From positions 54,634,336 through 54,698,335 of the forward strand of contig NC_081183.1 in assembly GCF_029867415.1 (NCBI RefSeq): DNA of 64,000 nt. Reading direction: 5' to 3'. Each line of letters begins with the position of its first letter. Position 1 is the stretch's first letter. The notes under the pieces were generated by a model, which was not told the DNA's origin, ran no database searches, and saw only the letters and a program-made list of their open reading frames with translations. Shown in pieces: positions 51,658 through 63,722 of this stretch. The translations under genes and the position numbers were made by a program. Origin of the DNA: Vicia villosa (Eukaryota; Streptophyta; Magnoliopsida; Fabales; Fabaceae).

Positions 51658-51675
51658 TGGCGACTCTGCTGGGGA
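51658..51675 (+). other. Ogre primer-binding site (tRNA-Arg)
   Basis: TGGCGACTCTGCTGGGGA, two bases after the LTR end. This is the known Ogre primer-site sequence. Confidence 0.92.
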
Positions 51676-52447
51676 TGTGATAGACCTGTGTTGGTCCATT
51701 CTTAGCGAGTCGATCCTAGCCTTTGTTTGTTTTGTTTATTGGGTGTTTCTTTGTGTGCTTATATGCTTACATCCTGTATATATGTGTTTGCATACCATGT
51801 TTATTTTCTGCTTGCATATCATGTTTACTTTCCGCATGCATCTGGGCCATATTATGGGCCCCCGTGGGGGCCATATATTTTTCTGTCTTGTTTTGCAGGT
51901 TGGGTGGGATGTTTTATGAGGTAAAAGGCCCAATAACCAGGCCATATTTGACACATAGGATACCTAGGATAGAGTGGATAGTCATGACGCCAACAGAATG
52001 TCAGGTTCTGTTGATTGCGATCATGAGACCCACGACTAGTTGAGATTCGAATGAGATACCATTGTTGGCATGTATTTGCAACAATGATGGTGTTTCAGGA
52101 GAATTGTTAGCGCTGGGGACCTTTGACCTACCTTGACCTAGATTCACCTGTGAGTGGGGTGGGATATACATGACAGGTACCGTTGGTGACTGTTTTGTTC
52201 TGTTGGTGACTATTGTTCTTATGGTTTTGTGGTACCTATGCCGGACCTTTGATCCTACAACATCCGATCTTGTTCAGAGGCAACATACACTTCTCTTATA
52301 TGGTGAGGACCTTTCATTGCATCATACTCATCATAGCATGTTTAATTTCAAAAAAAAAAAAGAGAAAAAAAGGGAAAGAGAAAAGAGATTAATATTCATA
52401 TGCATGCCATTTTTCAGGGTATCCAAAGTCAACACTTCTCATCAAGA
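51676..52447 (+). other. Ogre leader between primer site and ORF1
   Basis: No protein recognised although 106- and 128-codon ORFs overlap here. A possible splice acceptor TTTTTCAG ends near 52417, 30 bases before the ORF1 start, so a leader intron is possible. Confidence 0.5.
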
Positions 52448-54352
52448 ATGGCTAACAGTGTGACCGTCAAAAAAGAGGCTACGAAGCGTACATTCACTTG
52501 CAGTTTCTATCATGAGGACACGACACCTTTGGTTCAGTTGAGCGCCCTAGTTACTGGACACAATCTGGATGAGTTCAGAAAGACTTATGGCCACATTCTG
52601 CTTATGTTAACCACTCGTATTGATGAGTGGGGTCTCTATACTCTTCTTCAGTTCTATGATTCTGAGCTGCGATGCTTCACCTTTCAAGATTACCAATTAG
52701 CCCCTACCCTCGAAGAGTATGCACACATTCTTCAAATCAAAGTCCAACATAAGGTTCCTTTTGTATGTGTACCTGAGAAGCCCAAAATGGATCGCATTGC
52801 TAGTGCTCTTTATTTGAGCTTGAAGGACGTTACGGATAACTGGAAGCCTAATGGTGGAACCCATGGATTCTATGTGAGATTTCTGATGAAGAAGGCTGAA
52901 GCCCTTGCTAATGAGGAAAAGTGGAAATAATTCAATGCTCTCCTGGCCGTCATGATCTATGGATTAGTGATGTTCCCGAATATTCCAAACTTTATCGATC
53001 TTACAGCCATCTGTCTCTTCATGGATCAAAATCCTGTGCCCACTCTGTTGGCCGACACTTATTATGCCATCCATTCTAGGTATGGGAAGAAAGGATCAGT
53101 TGGGGGCTGTTTACCAATATTATACGAATGGTTTTCCTCACATTTGCCTAAAAGAGGAGCGTTTGTCACCACAAGAGATTCACAGAAATGGCCTCAAAGG
53201 ATCATGTGACTTACTGCAAACGATATTGTTTGGTATCACCTCCGAACAGACATTGAGCAAGTTATAACCAGATGTGGAAGTTTTGACAACGTTCCTCTCA
53301 TAGGAACAAAAGGAGTTATCAATTATAATCCGAGGCTCGCACTGCGCCAGTTGGTTTTTGCATTGAAGGACAAGCCCTTGGATAAAGAGATATTCGAGTC
53401 TGTTTGCTTTGAGAAAGGAACCGATCCAAAAGGTTTGGAGAAGGCAAGAAGCGCGTGGAACAACATTCATACAGATGACCGAACTACCTTGGGGGGGATG
53501 AATGCTATTTCTAAGCAAGCTTATACTGAATGGGTTAAAGAGAGAGTTAAGGAACGCCTGTTGCCCTTCCCGAAGGTTAGTCCTCTATATGAACAACCAC
53601 CTGAGATTTTAACTGCCACTGTACCAGCTGAAGAGTACAACCAAGTGCATGTGGAAAATATCAGGTTGCGAGAAAAAAGGGAAGACGCTAAGATAAAGTA
53701 CTTCTTGGTGGATCAGAGAAGGGCTGAATTAGCATATGAGGTTAAAATGCTGAAAGGTGGATCTTCCAGAGTTCAAAAAAGGGCTAGAGCTGAAAGGGGT
53801 GAAAGAGCTACCACCGTTCGTGTTGAGGATCATCAAAGGGTTATAGAAGAAGCTGTAAAAGAAGCGGAATAAAAGCTCAAGCGAGAATACAGAGAAGACT
53901 TAAGGGCTCACAAGCTCAGAATAGAGAAAGAGGCTAGGGCCGAGGTGAAGAGTTTGAAAAAGAAACTTGAAGAGGAAACTACCCAGAGGATAGTAGTCGA
54001 GAAGAAGCTTGAAGAGGAAATTACCCAAAGGATAGCAGTTGAGACGTAGCTTAAAGATAGTCATCTCCGCTCCGCTCGACTAACAGAAGAGAATGCAAAG
54101 CTCAAAAACCAGATAACGGAAATAGGAAGTACATCTGAGAAGGATACCCTTCCTAATTGCAAAGGATGTGAGAGCTTGGTGGTCCACTGTGAGATGTTGG
54201 ATGGGCAGTTGTTTCGCAAAGATGTGGTGATTCAGAGTTTTGTCAAAGGAAGAGATCGAGAAGTGACAAAGAAAATGTTTGATGAAACTAAGAAGTGGAG
54301 CGACGAGCACTTCAGACAAGGAGGACCTTTGTTTTACACCAAGATGGATTAA
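52448..54352 (+). pseudogene. Ogre ORF1, function unknown, four in-frame stops
   Basis: One reading frame (MANSVTVKKEATKRTFTCSF at 52448) runs to 54352 with stops at 52928, 53207, 53870 and 54047. The N-terminal ~300 residues look globular (RIDEWGLYTLLQFYDSELRC, FQDYQLAPTLEEYAHIL, LSLKDVTDNW) and belong to the plant retroelement domain often annotated as a DUF of unknown function. Residues after about 400 form a strongly charged coiled coil (RAEVKSLKKKLEEETTQRI). Ogre ORF1 proteins are known only by position and similarity; no activity is established. All the breaks are point stops and the frame is kept, so decay is recent or mild. Confidence 0.8.
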
Positions 54353-54725
54353 TGATTGAGCTTGTATTTCATGACCACCACCAGGCTTGTTGGATGGGGT
54401 CCTTCTATTTTCCGTTATTTGAACTATCTTGTTAATGAATGGGTATGCCCGAATTTAAGAGTACGTTTTTAATGAAATCTGAGTCTTTTGTTTCCTCTTG
54501 ATGCTTATCTTTTGTCACATTGTTAAACATTCTTGATTAATATTAAATATTTTGGATACTCTGAAAATGGCACCTCACATCATATGCACACATGCACCTC
54601 ATGCACATCATGCACAAATAGGTACATCAGATGGTGTTCTTATTTGACTGATCAGGTTTTCTCTTACAGCAATTGCACCTCCACCTACACATCGCTACTA
54701 TACGAGGGCTAATCATTCACTGCAA

Positions 54726-57700
54726 ATGGATCAGTTAAGGGATGATCTTATCCAGATGAGAACTCAGGTTACTGCTCAGATGGTTCAGTTCATGGAAGTC
54801 ATGCAAGGCATGGCTGATCGCCAAGAAGAGCTCAGAATCCGAATGGACACAGTTGCTCAGGTTGTTGCGGACCCCCCGCAAATAAATTCTACTGATATCC
54901 GTGTCAATGGTGAACCTGTGAACAGAGGACCTGGTGTAATTCCTCCTGCTGCCAATCAAGGTAATCCTCCTGGGCCTCCCCAGCCTACTCCTGAAGGACA
55001 AACTACACAACAAATCAGAAAGGCTGCTGCTATCCCCATGGTGGAAGAGGACCGACACGAGGATTTGTTTCCTGAAAGTGAATGGGGACTTCCACATGAT
55101 GCTGGAAGGATGTTTAGAGGCCTGGAGGAAAGGATGAGGGCTATGGAAGGCCAAGGACCGGGGATGGATATCAATGACTTGGGTTTAGTTCCTGGCGTCC
55201 GTGTGCCCCTGAAGTTCAAGGTACCCAATTTTGAGAAATACAAGGGGAATACTTGTCCTAAGACACATGTCCAAACTTACTATCGCAAAATGCATGTGTA
55301 CTCTGAGGACGAAGGATTATTGATGCACTTCTTCCAAGATAGCCTGACTGGGGCATCCTTCGAATGGTACATGAGATTGGAGAGGGCTAACATCCGAAGT
55401 TGGAGGGACTTAGTCGAGGCCTTCATAAAGCAATATCAGTATAATGTTGACATGGCACCAAATCGCACTCAGTTACAGAATCTAGCCCAGAAAGCTAATG
55501 AGTCCTTCAAAGAATATGCGCAGAAATGGCGCGAGTTGGCGGCTAGAGTCCAACCACATATGTTGGAAAGAGAGATGATGGATATGTTCACCAATACTCT
55601 GGAGGGCCAATATTACTCCGCCTGCTCCGCATCCTCGAGTTTCTCCGATTTGGTCATGATTGGTGAACATATTGAAAGTGGGATTAAGGCTGGTAGAATA
55701 CAGAATCCAAGTACTGCTAGTTCCTCCTCTGGGGCTGGTAGAAAGAAGCCATACAATGGGTTTGCCAAGAAAAGAGAGGGCGAGACTAGTGCTGCCTACT
55801 ATGGTCAAGGCAAGGGCCATGCTTATCAACAAGTAGCCGCTGTGACTATACCAAATGCACCTTTTCAGCAACATCAGCAACGAGGGTATGCTCCACGTCA
55901 ATATCAACTGAAAGCGCCTGAAAGGGTTTTTGATCCGATCCCGATGACATATGCACAAGTACTGCCATATCTCCTCGATTTGAAGTTAGTACAATTGAGG
56001 ACTCTAGCCACTCCTGCTAAGTTGCATGCTAATTGGGATGCCAATGCGAGATGTGAATTCCACTCCGGGGCACCTGGACATAGCATTGAAAACTGTAAAG
56101 CGTTGAAGCATCAGGTTCAAAATCTTCTCGACTCTAAGGCCATTGAGTTTACTCCTACTCAAGGACCTAATGTTGTTCAGAATCCTATGCCTCCCCATGG
56201 AGCTCACGCTACAAATGCCATCGAGTTTGTCGAAGATACTCGCTTGGTCAAGGATGAGATTGAATTGGGCTCTTTGTTGCCATTATTGAAGGAGGAATTA
56301 TCGAGGATGGGTCTATACTCTGGTTGTGGAGAATTCTGTACTAACTGCATGGCCATTTCCTCGGTTTGTGATAAGGTGAAAAGTGGGGTTCAACAGTTGA
56401 TGGATAGTGCGTATCTACAGTTTGAGCGTGTGCGACATCCTGAAATAGTCGAGAATGAAGTCAATGTGGAATCCATCCCGTATATTCCTGCCAAGATTCC
56501 AATTCCTGCCAGAGCACCTCCTTTGGTGATTACATTGCCTGGTCCCGTCCCATATAACAGTGAAAAAGCAATCCCATGGAATTAAGGGGGAGAAGTTTTC
56601 TACCAAGGGGCCAAATATGAGATTAAGATGCCAGTTGAGAAAGAAGATGTGGATAATGTTGTTGGCATGGGAAGGATGACAAGGAGTGGTCGTATTCTCA
56701 ATACTCCTTAGAATACTAGAGACGATAGTACAGAAGCTCTAGCTCAAGCTAAAGGGAAAAGAGTGGTAGAAGATACAGTGGAGCAAGGGCAAAGCTCTAA
56801 TTCTGAAGATACTGTGGCCAAAGAGATGGAAGGGTTCTTAAAGATCATCAAGAAAAGTGAGTATAATGTGGTTGACCAACTGAGTCAAACTCAATCAAAG
56901 ATTTCGATTTTGCAATTACTTTTGTGTTCGAAGACACATCGAAATGCTTTGTTGAGAATTCTAAGTACTGCCTTTGTCCCTCCGGAGATCTCAGTGAATC
57001 AACTTGAAGGAGTAGTGTCAAACATCAACGCTGGCAATGGGTTGGGATTCACTGATGCAGACTTGCCTTCCGAAGGTAGAAACCACAATAAAGCTTTGCA
57101 TATATCAGTGGAGTGCAAAGGGACTGTGTTGTCACGCGTTCTCGTGGACACTAGATCTTCTTTGAATGTATTATCAAAGTCGTCTTTGATGAGGCTAGAC
57201 TATTCTGGTGTTGAGATAAGGCCGAGTGAATTGACGGTGAGAGCCTTTGATGGCTCGAAGAGATCGGTGTTCGGGGAAGTTGACTTGCCAATAATGATAG
57301 GCCCTCAGCTCTTCACTATTACTTTCTTCGTGATGGATATCCACCCGTCTTACAGTTGTCTCCTAGGACGCCCATGGATCCATGCTGCTGGGGCCGTGAC
57401 TTCCACATTACATCAGAAACTCAAATTCGCGACTCAAGGAAAGATAGTCACAATATATGGGGAAGAAGAACACGTGGTAAGTCATCTTGCGTCCTTCAGG
57501 TATATCGAGGTGGAAGGAGAGGTCCACGAGACACCTTGCCAGGCCTTTGAGGCTGTCCAGACTATCAAAATCCCTTATGCTAAAAATAAGAAGTTGGAGG
57601 CTCCCATGTCTTCACTAAAAGAGGCTAAAGCTGTGGTTGAGTCTGGTCATCCTGAAGGATGGGGCCGAGTCTTGGATTTACCGATCAAGCAGGATAAATG

Positions 57701-57934
57701 TGGGATTGGTTATCAAGTGGGTCAGAGTTCATCTAATGAGGCCCCCAAGAAGCCCGGAACTTTCGTTCCGATCAAGTTCTCTAGTGCTGGCATTGTCAAG
57801 GATCATATTTGTGCTGCTGATGATGATATGGATAGCGATTATGATATCGAGGGATGGATCAAGCCATGTTCCCCAGGACAAAAGCTTCTCAACTGGTCAT
57901 CCGAGGACATCATCTCAATTGCTTTTGATCAAGA
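54726..57934 (+). pseudogene. Ogre gag-protease, two in-frame stops
   Basis: The first ATG in frame is at 54726 (MDQLRDDLIQMRTQV), but the frame is open back to 54648 (APPPTHRYYTRANHS) behind an acceptor-like CTCTTACAG, so the true start may be spliced. Gag capsid domain: VPLKFKVPNFEKYKGNTCPK, FQDSLTGASFEWYMRL, FKEYAQKWRELAARVQP; degenerate knuckle CEFHSGAPGHSIENC. Stops lie at 56583-56585 and 56709-56711 in the same frame. The pepsin-like retroviral protease follows: VLVDTRSSLNVLS, in which the usual catalytic DTGSS is DTRSS, so the active site glycine is lost, then GRPWIHAAGAVTSTLHQKLKF. It ends at the intron donor. Confidence 0.88.
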
Positions 57935-58194
57935 GTAATACTGTTTGTTTTTGTTTATCATGCAATAATTCCTGTGTTCTACCCAAGACACAGTGAAACA
58001 CATGTAGGGCATCATTTGTTGTTTTTCAATGTTAAAATCATTAATAAAAGGATGTTTTTGCATTCAAACATTTTGTTCCTTGTCTTTCATTTTCTTTTTT
58101 ACCTTTAGGTTTGTTAAATAAAAAAAATGGCAACATTTCTTATTCATCATCATCCCTCCATTCTAAAATAAAGCATAAATCATAATTCATGCAG
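57935..58194 (+). other. Ogre pol intron (260 bp)
   Basis: Donor GTAATA at 57935 and acceptor TTCATGCAG ending at 58194. Splicing removes the stop at 57936-57938 and joins the protease frame to the RT frame exactly (GA plus A makes a Glu codon). Intron position between protease and RT is established for Ogre. AT-rich interior with a T-rich 3' half fits a plant intron. Confidence 0.82.
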
Positions 58195-61100
58195 ATCCAC
58201 TTCTCCTCCAGATTCTGTTGATAACGATTTTGCTATGCCTCGTTATGACTTCAACAATCCTATCTACATCGCTGAAGAAGGGGATGAAGAAGATTGTGAA
58301 CTCCCTGATGAGTTAGCCAGATTGTTGAAACAAGAAGAGAAAGTGATCGAGCCACATCAAGAGCCTATTGAGACGGTGAATCTTGGCACCGAAGAGATGA
58401 GAAGGGAGGTTAAAATAGGGGCTTCTTTGAATGAGGATGTAAAAGAAAATTTGATTGGAATGTTGAAGGAGTATTCTGATATCTTCGCTTGGTCTTACGA
58501 AGATATGCCTGGATTAGATACTGATATTGTTGTGCACAGGTTACCTCTTAAAGAAGATTCTCCGCCTGTCAAACAGAAACTCAGAAGAACACGTCCTGAC
58601 ATGTCCAAGAAAATCCAGGAAGAGGTTCAGAAGCAGTTTGATGCTGGCTTTCTCGCTGTAACAGTTTACCACCGTGGGTCGCCAATATTGTACTTGTACC
58701 TAAGAAAGATGGGAAGGTACGAATGTGTGTCGACTATCGAGATCTGAATAGAGCAAGCCCGAAGGATGATTTCCTGCTTCCTCACATTGATGTGTTGGTA
58801 GATAATACTGCTCAGTTCTCAGTTTTCTCCTTCATGGACGGTTTTTCTGGTTACAATCAGATAAAGATGGCGCCCGAGGATATGGAAAAGACAACATTCA
58901 TTACGCCATGGGGCACATTTTGTTACAAGGTCATGCCATTTGGGTTGAAGAATGCTGGGGCAACCTATCAAAGAGCTATGGTGACTTTGTTTCACGACAT
59001 GATTCATAAGGAGATTGAGGTCTATGTGGACGACATGATTGCAAAGTCCCATACTGAAGAGGAGCACCTCGTCCACTTGAAGAAACTATTTGAAAGGTTG
59101 AGAAAATTCAGGTTAAGGTTGAATCCCAATAAATGTACCTTCGGAGTGAGATCCGGAAAGTTGCTTGGTTTCATTGTAAGCGAAAAGGGTATTGAGGTCG
59201 ATCCTGCAAAGGTAAAATCCATACAAGAGATGCCTGAGCCGAGGACTGAGAAACAGGTTCGTGGGTTCCTGGGAAGGTTGAATTACATTGCGAGATTCAT
59301 CTCACACCTTACCGCCACATGTGAACCTATCTTCAAGCTATTGAGAAAGAATCAGGCAATAAAGTGGGATGACCATTGTCAAAGGGCATTTGATAAAGTT
59401 AAAGAGTATTTGCAAGAGCCTCCAATCCTTATGCCTCTAGTGGAAGGTAGACCATTGATCATGTACTTAACAGTCCTCGAGAATTCAATGGGGTGTGTGC
59501 TGGGGCAGCATGACGAGTCTGGTCGAAAAGAGCATGCAATTTATTACCTTAGAAAAAAGTTTACCGATTGTGAATCAAGATACTCACTACTCGAGAAAAC
59601 TTGTTGTGCTTTGGCATGGGCTGCTCGCCGACTGAGATAGTATATGTTGACTCACACCACTTTGTTGATTTCAAAGATGGATCCGATCAAATATATATTT
59701 GAGAAACCAGCATTGACAGGAAGGATTGCCCGTTGGCAAATGATCTTGACAGAATATGACATACAATACACTACTCAAAAGGCCATTAAAAGTAGTGTGG
59801 TTGCTGATTACCTTGCGCATCAACCTGTGGATGATTACCAGTCTATGCACTTTGAGTTTAATGATGAGGATATAATGTGTGTGGCAGAGACTTCTAATAG
59901 TCAAGATCAAGAGGAAGGACCAGAACCAGGGGCGCGATGGACGCTTGTGTTCGATGGTGCTTCTAATGCATTGGGCAATGGTATTGGTGTTGTGCTTACT
60001 TCTCCGACAGGTTTTCATATTCCATTCACGGCCAGGATTTGTTTTGATTGTACTAATAATGTGGCTGAATATGAGGCTTGCATATATGGTATTGAGGCTG
60101 CCATTGATTTGAGGATTAAAAATCTCGCAGTTTATGGAGATTCTGCTTTGGTGATTAGTCAGATCAACGGAGATTGGGAAACACGCCACCCCAATTTGAT
60201 TCCCTATAGAGAACATGTTGTGAAATTGGCTCAATATTTCGATGATATCACCTTTGATCACATCCCACGAGAGGAAAATCATTTGGCTGATGCTTTAGCC
60301 ACTTTAGCGTCCATGTTCAAAGTTAAATGGGACAATGAAGCGCCTTCAATGGTGATCAAAAGGTTGGATGAGCCCGCATTCTGTGGCGTCATTGATAACG
60401 TGCCTGATGAGAAACCATGGTTTTATGACATTAAGAAATTTCTGGAGACCCAAGAGTATCCTGAGGGTGCTTCCCTTACGGATAGGAAAACTCTAAAGAG
60501 ATTATCTTCCAAGTTCTTCCTTGCTGGGGGTGTGTTGTACAAGAGGAATTTTGATTCTGTGTTGCTCAGATGCGTGGATAGACACGAAGCAGCAAAGATC
60601 ATACAAGAGGTGCATGAAGGATTCTTTGGTACACATGCGAGTGGACACACCATGGCTAGAAAAATATTGAGAGCAGGTTATTATTGGTCGACCATGGAGC
60701 ATGATTGTTTCAGCCATGTGGTGGTATGTTACAAATGTCAGGTGTATGCAGATAGGGTTCATGTACCTCCAGTTCCTCTGAATGTGTTAACATCTCCTTG
60801 GTCGTTTGCTATGTGGGGCATTGATATGATTGGAGAAATTAAGCCCACCGCTTCCAATGGACATCGTTTCATCCTCGTTGCCATTGACTACTTCACCAAG
60901 TGGGTTGAAGCTGCTTCTTATGCAAATGTCTCCAAGCAAGTAGTGACTCGCTTCATCAAGCACAATATAATCTGTCGTTATGGGGTTCCTGAGAAAATTA
61001 TCACTGATAATGGATCCAACCTCAATAATAAGATGATGAAGGAATTATGCGAGAACTTCAAGATTACGCATCATAACTCCTCCCCGTACAGGCCAAAGAT

Positions 61101-61665
61101 GAATGGTGCAGTTGAAGCGGCCAATAAGAATATCAAGAAGATTGTGCAAAAGATGGTGGTCACCTATAAAGATTGGCATGAGATGTTGCCTTTTGCTTTA
61201 CATGGTTATCGTACCTCGGTGCGTACTTCCACAGGGGCAACTCCCTTCTCATTAGTATATGGCATGGAAGCGATTCTTCCGATTGAGGTCGAGATTCCTT
61301 CATTAAGGGTATTGACAGATGTGAAGCTCAGTGAAGCTGATTGGGTTCAGACCAGATTTGATCAACTGAACCTCATTGATGAAAAGAGATTAGCGGCCAT
61401 ATCCCATGGGCAAGCTTATCAAAAGAAGATGAAGAAAGCCTTTGACAAGAAGATTCATCCTCGACATTTTCAAGTTGGTGACCTTGTGCTCAAGAAGATC
61501 CTGCCTATTCACAATGATCCTAGGGGCAAGTGGACTCCGAATTACGAAGGGCCTTATGTCGTAAAGAAAGTCTTCTCAGGTGGCGCCATGATCCTCTCAA
61601 CGATGGACGGCGAAGACTTTCCACTTCCCGTGAATGCAGATGCAGTTAAAAAATACTTCACATAA
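58195..61665 (+). pseudogene. Ogre pol: RT, RNase H, second RNase H, integrase
   Basis: RT: VKQKLRRTRPDMSKKI, MCVDYRDLNRASPKDDF, FSGYNQIKMAPEDMEKTTF, catalytic YVDDM. Then RNase H tether, and at about 59940-60320 a second RNase H (FDGASNALGNGIGVV, AEYEACIYGIEAA, YGDSALVISQ, HLADALATLAS) typical of the Tat lineage. Integrase: H-H-C-C finger (HASGH, CYKC), core D in WGIDMIGE, D in ITDNGSN and E in GAVEAANKN, and C-terminal KWTPNYEGPYVVKKVF. One base appears missing near 58668, shifting the frame before the RT core, and an in-frame TAG sits at 59638-59640 before the RNase H domain. From 59641 to 61665 the frame is fully open (674 codons). Confidence 0.92.
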
Positions 61666-61737
61666 ACCTAATCAAAGTAAAATAAAAGAAAAGTAAAAGG
61701 TCAAGAAAAAGAATGAAAAAGAAATAAAGTACACCCG

Positions 61738-61816
61738 CTAAGTTGAGAACCCGAAAGGGCGACTTAGACAAAAAAGGGGTCCTGGTGGATTGAAAACCCG
61801 AAAGGGCGGTCCAGGA
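61738..61816 (+). other. Twin hairpins with shared CCC-GAAA-GGG core after pol
   Basis: Hairpin 1 (61738-61767): outer stem CTAAGT/ACTTAG around CCCGAAAGGG. Hairpin 2 (61780-61816): outer stem TCCTGG/CCAGGA around the same CCCGAAAGGG. Each core can form a three-pair stem with a GAAA tetraloop. They lie 73 and 115 bases after the integrase stop. See findings. Confidence 0.65.
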
Positions 61817-62965
61817 AAAAGAGGGACAAAAAGCGAATGACTGCGTCGTGCATTAGATCCTTGAGCATAGCTAGTCACCACGATTGGAGGACTCAGAAGG
61901 GTAAAGGATCAATTCATTCATCCATTTCGGAAAGCAAAGCAGAAGGAATATTGAAGATCTGCAAGGCATAGCAAGATTGGAACCCAATGGAATCTTTTCT
62001 TACGTTGCTGTGTTTGTAAATGCTGTTTGTTTTCCTTTTTGGTGGCCACCTCTTTAAGGGGGCCACTTCCTGATGTACTCGCCTATGTTAGGCAATTTTT
62101 CATTAATAAAAAGATCTTTCACTCAAAAAATTCCTACATCATTTTATTTTTACTGTTTTGTTGCATTGCATTTCTAACATTGAGGTCCTACAAAAAGAAC
62201 ATGATCTAAAACAGATAGAATTGCTTAAGACTGTGAGTACTTGGGATGGTGGACGAGGTCGAGCCATCATACCTGGGGCATTGATTTGTTTTGCAGGAAT
62301 CTTCGATCATCGAGCACAGTCAGAAGCCAGTACCTACGCTTCAAGAAGTGTCAACCGGGAATCTCCCTCGAGATGGAACCCCAGGGTTTCTTTTCTTCTG
62401 AATACCAGAGTTTATTTCTCTTTGGAGCTCTCATCTGTGGCCCAAATTCTACGCAGTGCTGATTAGATTCCCTTATCCTTCAACAAAGATGTGGAAGGTC
62501 AAAAGGGGGAGGTGCAATCTTCAAGTTTCCAAACATGATGACGGTAATGTCTCTAAAAAGTGCCATCATGCCTCCTTCCTTACAAGTCTGCTGGTGCGAG
62601 TCGTCCCCCGCAGGAGTTACATGTTAGGGGGTTGGTCAAGAAACCATCTGGTGTAGCCTGACAAAGTCAGGACATCAAGAAGAATTCCCCACAGAGTTCT
62701 CCAAGCAAAAGGCTCTCTCCGATGTTCATCCATCCTCTCTTGCATATAGAAATCATTGCATCTATAAAAACGCGTAGCATTTCCATAAATATGGAGCATT
62801 ACGCCCTGAAAAATTCAAACATGCATCAATGCATAAAGCCAAATTGGCATATGCTACACAGACAAATTGATATATCCCCAGAAGAAGTATCACCTTCTCC
62901 CTCTAATGTGGATTGGATACAGAGTCTTTTCTTCGTCAAAATCATTGTTTCATTGGTTATTTCCC
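61817..62965 (+). other. Ogre 3' non-coding region, first part
   Basis: No protein domain is recognisable; ORFs up to 117 codons occur but show no motif. The piece CTCGCCTATGTTAGGC (62078-62093) and nearby T-rich DNA resemble a second leader-like region. Part of the long 3' untranslated region usual in Ogre. Confidence 0.5.
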
Positions 62966-62969
62966 TTTC

Positions 62970-63720
62970 GCTGAGTTCAATCGTTTGGATAACCCATACT
63001 TTGTGTGTGGCAATTCGAATGATTGTCACTCTCGTAGAATTAAACCCCGCCTTTTGGCCTGAGGGAACCATGTAGTTCTTATGTTCCGTAAGTAACAATA
63101 CCTCTTTCAAAGACCAGTGTTACTGGCATCATCTAATAGAGTTTGGTCGTCACCAGTCCTCTCTTTGTACTTACTTTTTGTGAGTCCCCTTACTGCCTTT
63201 TTGCATAAGGGACATATTTTCCTTCTTGCAAATCTTGCTTTGGTTATTTCCCCGTATGCTGCATGCAGATTAGAGTGCGAATGACGGTGGGCATTCAACC
63301 CATCTCGTTTTTCAATCATTTGAGATCCATAATTGGTGTGTGGAAATTCGAATGATTGCCACTTTTTGAAGAGTTATACCCCGCCTCTTGGCCTGAGGGA
63401 TCCATGTAGCTCTTGCACTTCTCAAGCATCATTGCTTTCTTGAAAGTCCAATGTTCATTGGCACCCCTTAATTAAGCCTAATCGTCACTAGTCTTCTTGC
63501 AGTCAAGTCCAATGATTATTTGCATAGCTTTCAAGTCCGGTATTTGCTGGCATTCCCTGATTGAATCTAGTCATTACTAGTTTTCGTTTCATGTCAAGTC
63601 CAATAGTTATTGGCATCGCTTTCAAATCCAGTGTTCATAAACATCTCCTATAGAGTCTAGTCATTACTAGTCCTCCTCAATAAAGTCCAGTGATTATTGG
63701 CATACCTTTTCAGATCTAGA
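62970..63720. repeat. Degenerate duplicated block in the Ogre 3' region
   Basis: A segment with AATTCGAATGATTGYCAC and GGCCTGAGGGAWCCATGTAG occurs at about 62970-63095 and again about 335 bp later (63305-63425). It is followed by several diverged copies of an AGTCCAATGATTATTGGCAT / CTAGTCATTACTAGTC unit (63440-63720). Confidence 0.75.
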
Positions 63721-63722
63721 GT

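Noticed and set aside
51533..52043. 128- and 106-codon ORFs spanning the Ogre LTR end and primer site
   Set aside because: They cross the LTR boundary and primer site and overlap each other; no domain, hydrophobicity comes from T-rich DNA.
54735..55958. Minus-strand ORFs opposite Ogre gag (139, 95 and 158 codons)
   Set aside because: Antisense shadows of an open coding frame; codon pattern and conserved motifs are on the + strand.
61738..61816. Rho-independent-type terminator
   Set aside because: The paired hairpins lack a following T tract and this is a eukaryotic element; an RNA-level role is more plausible.
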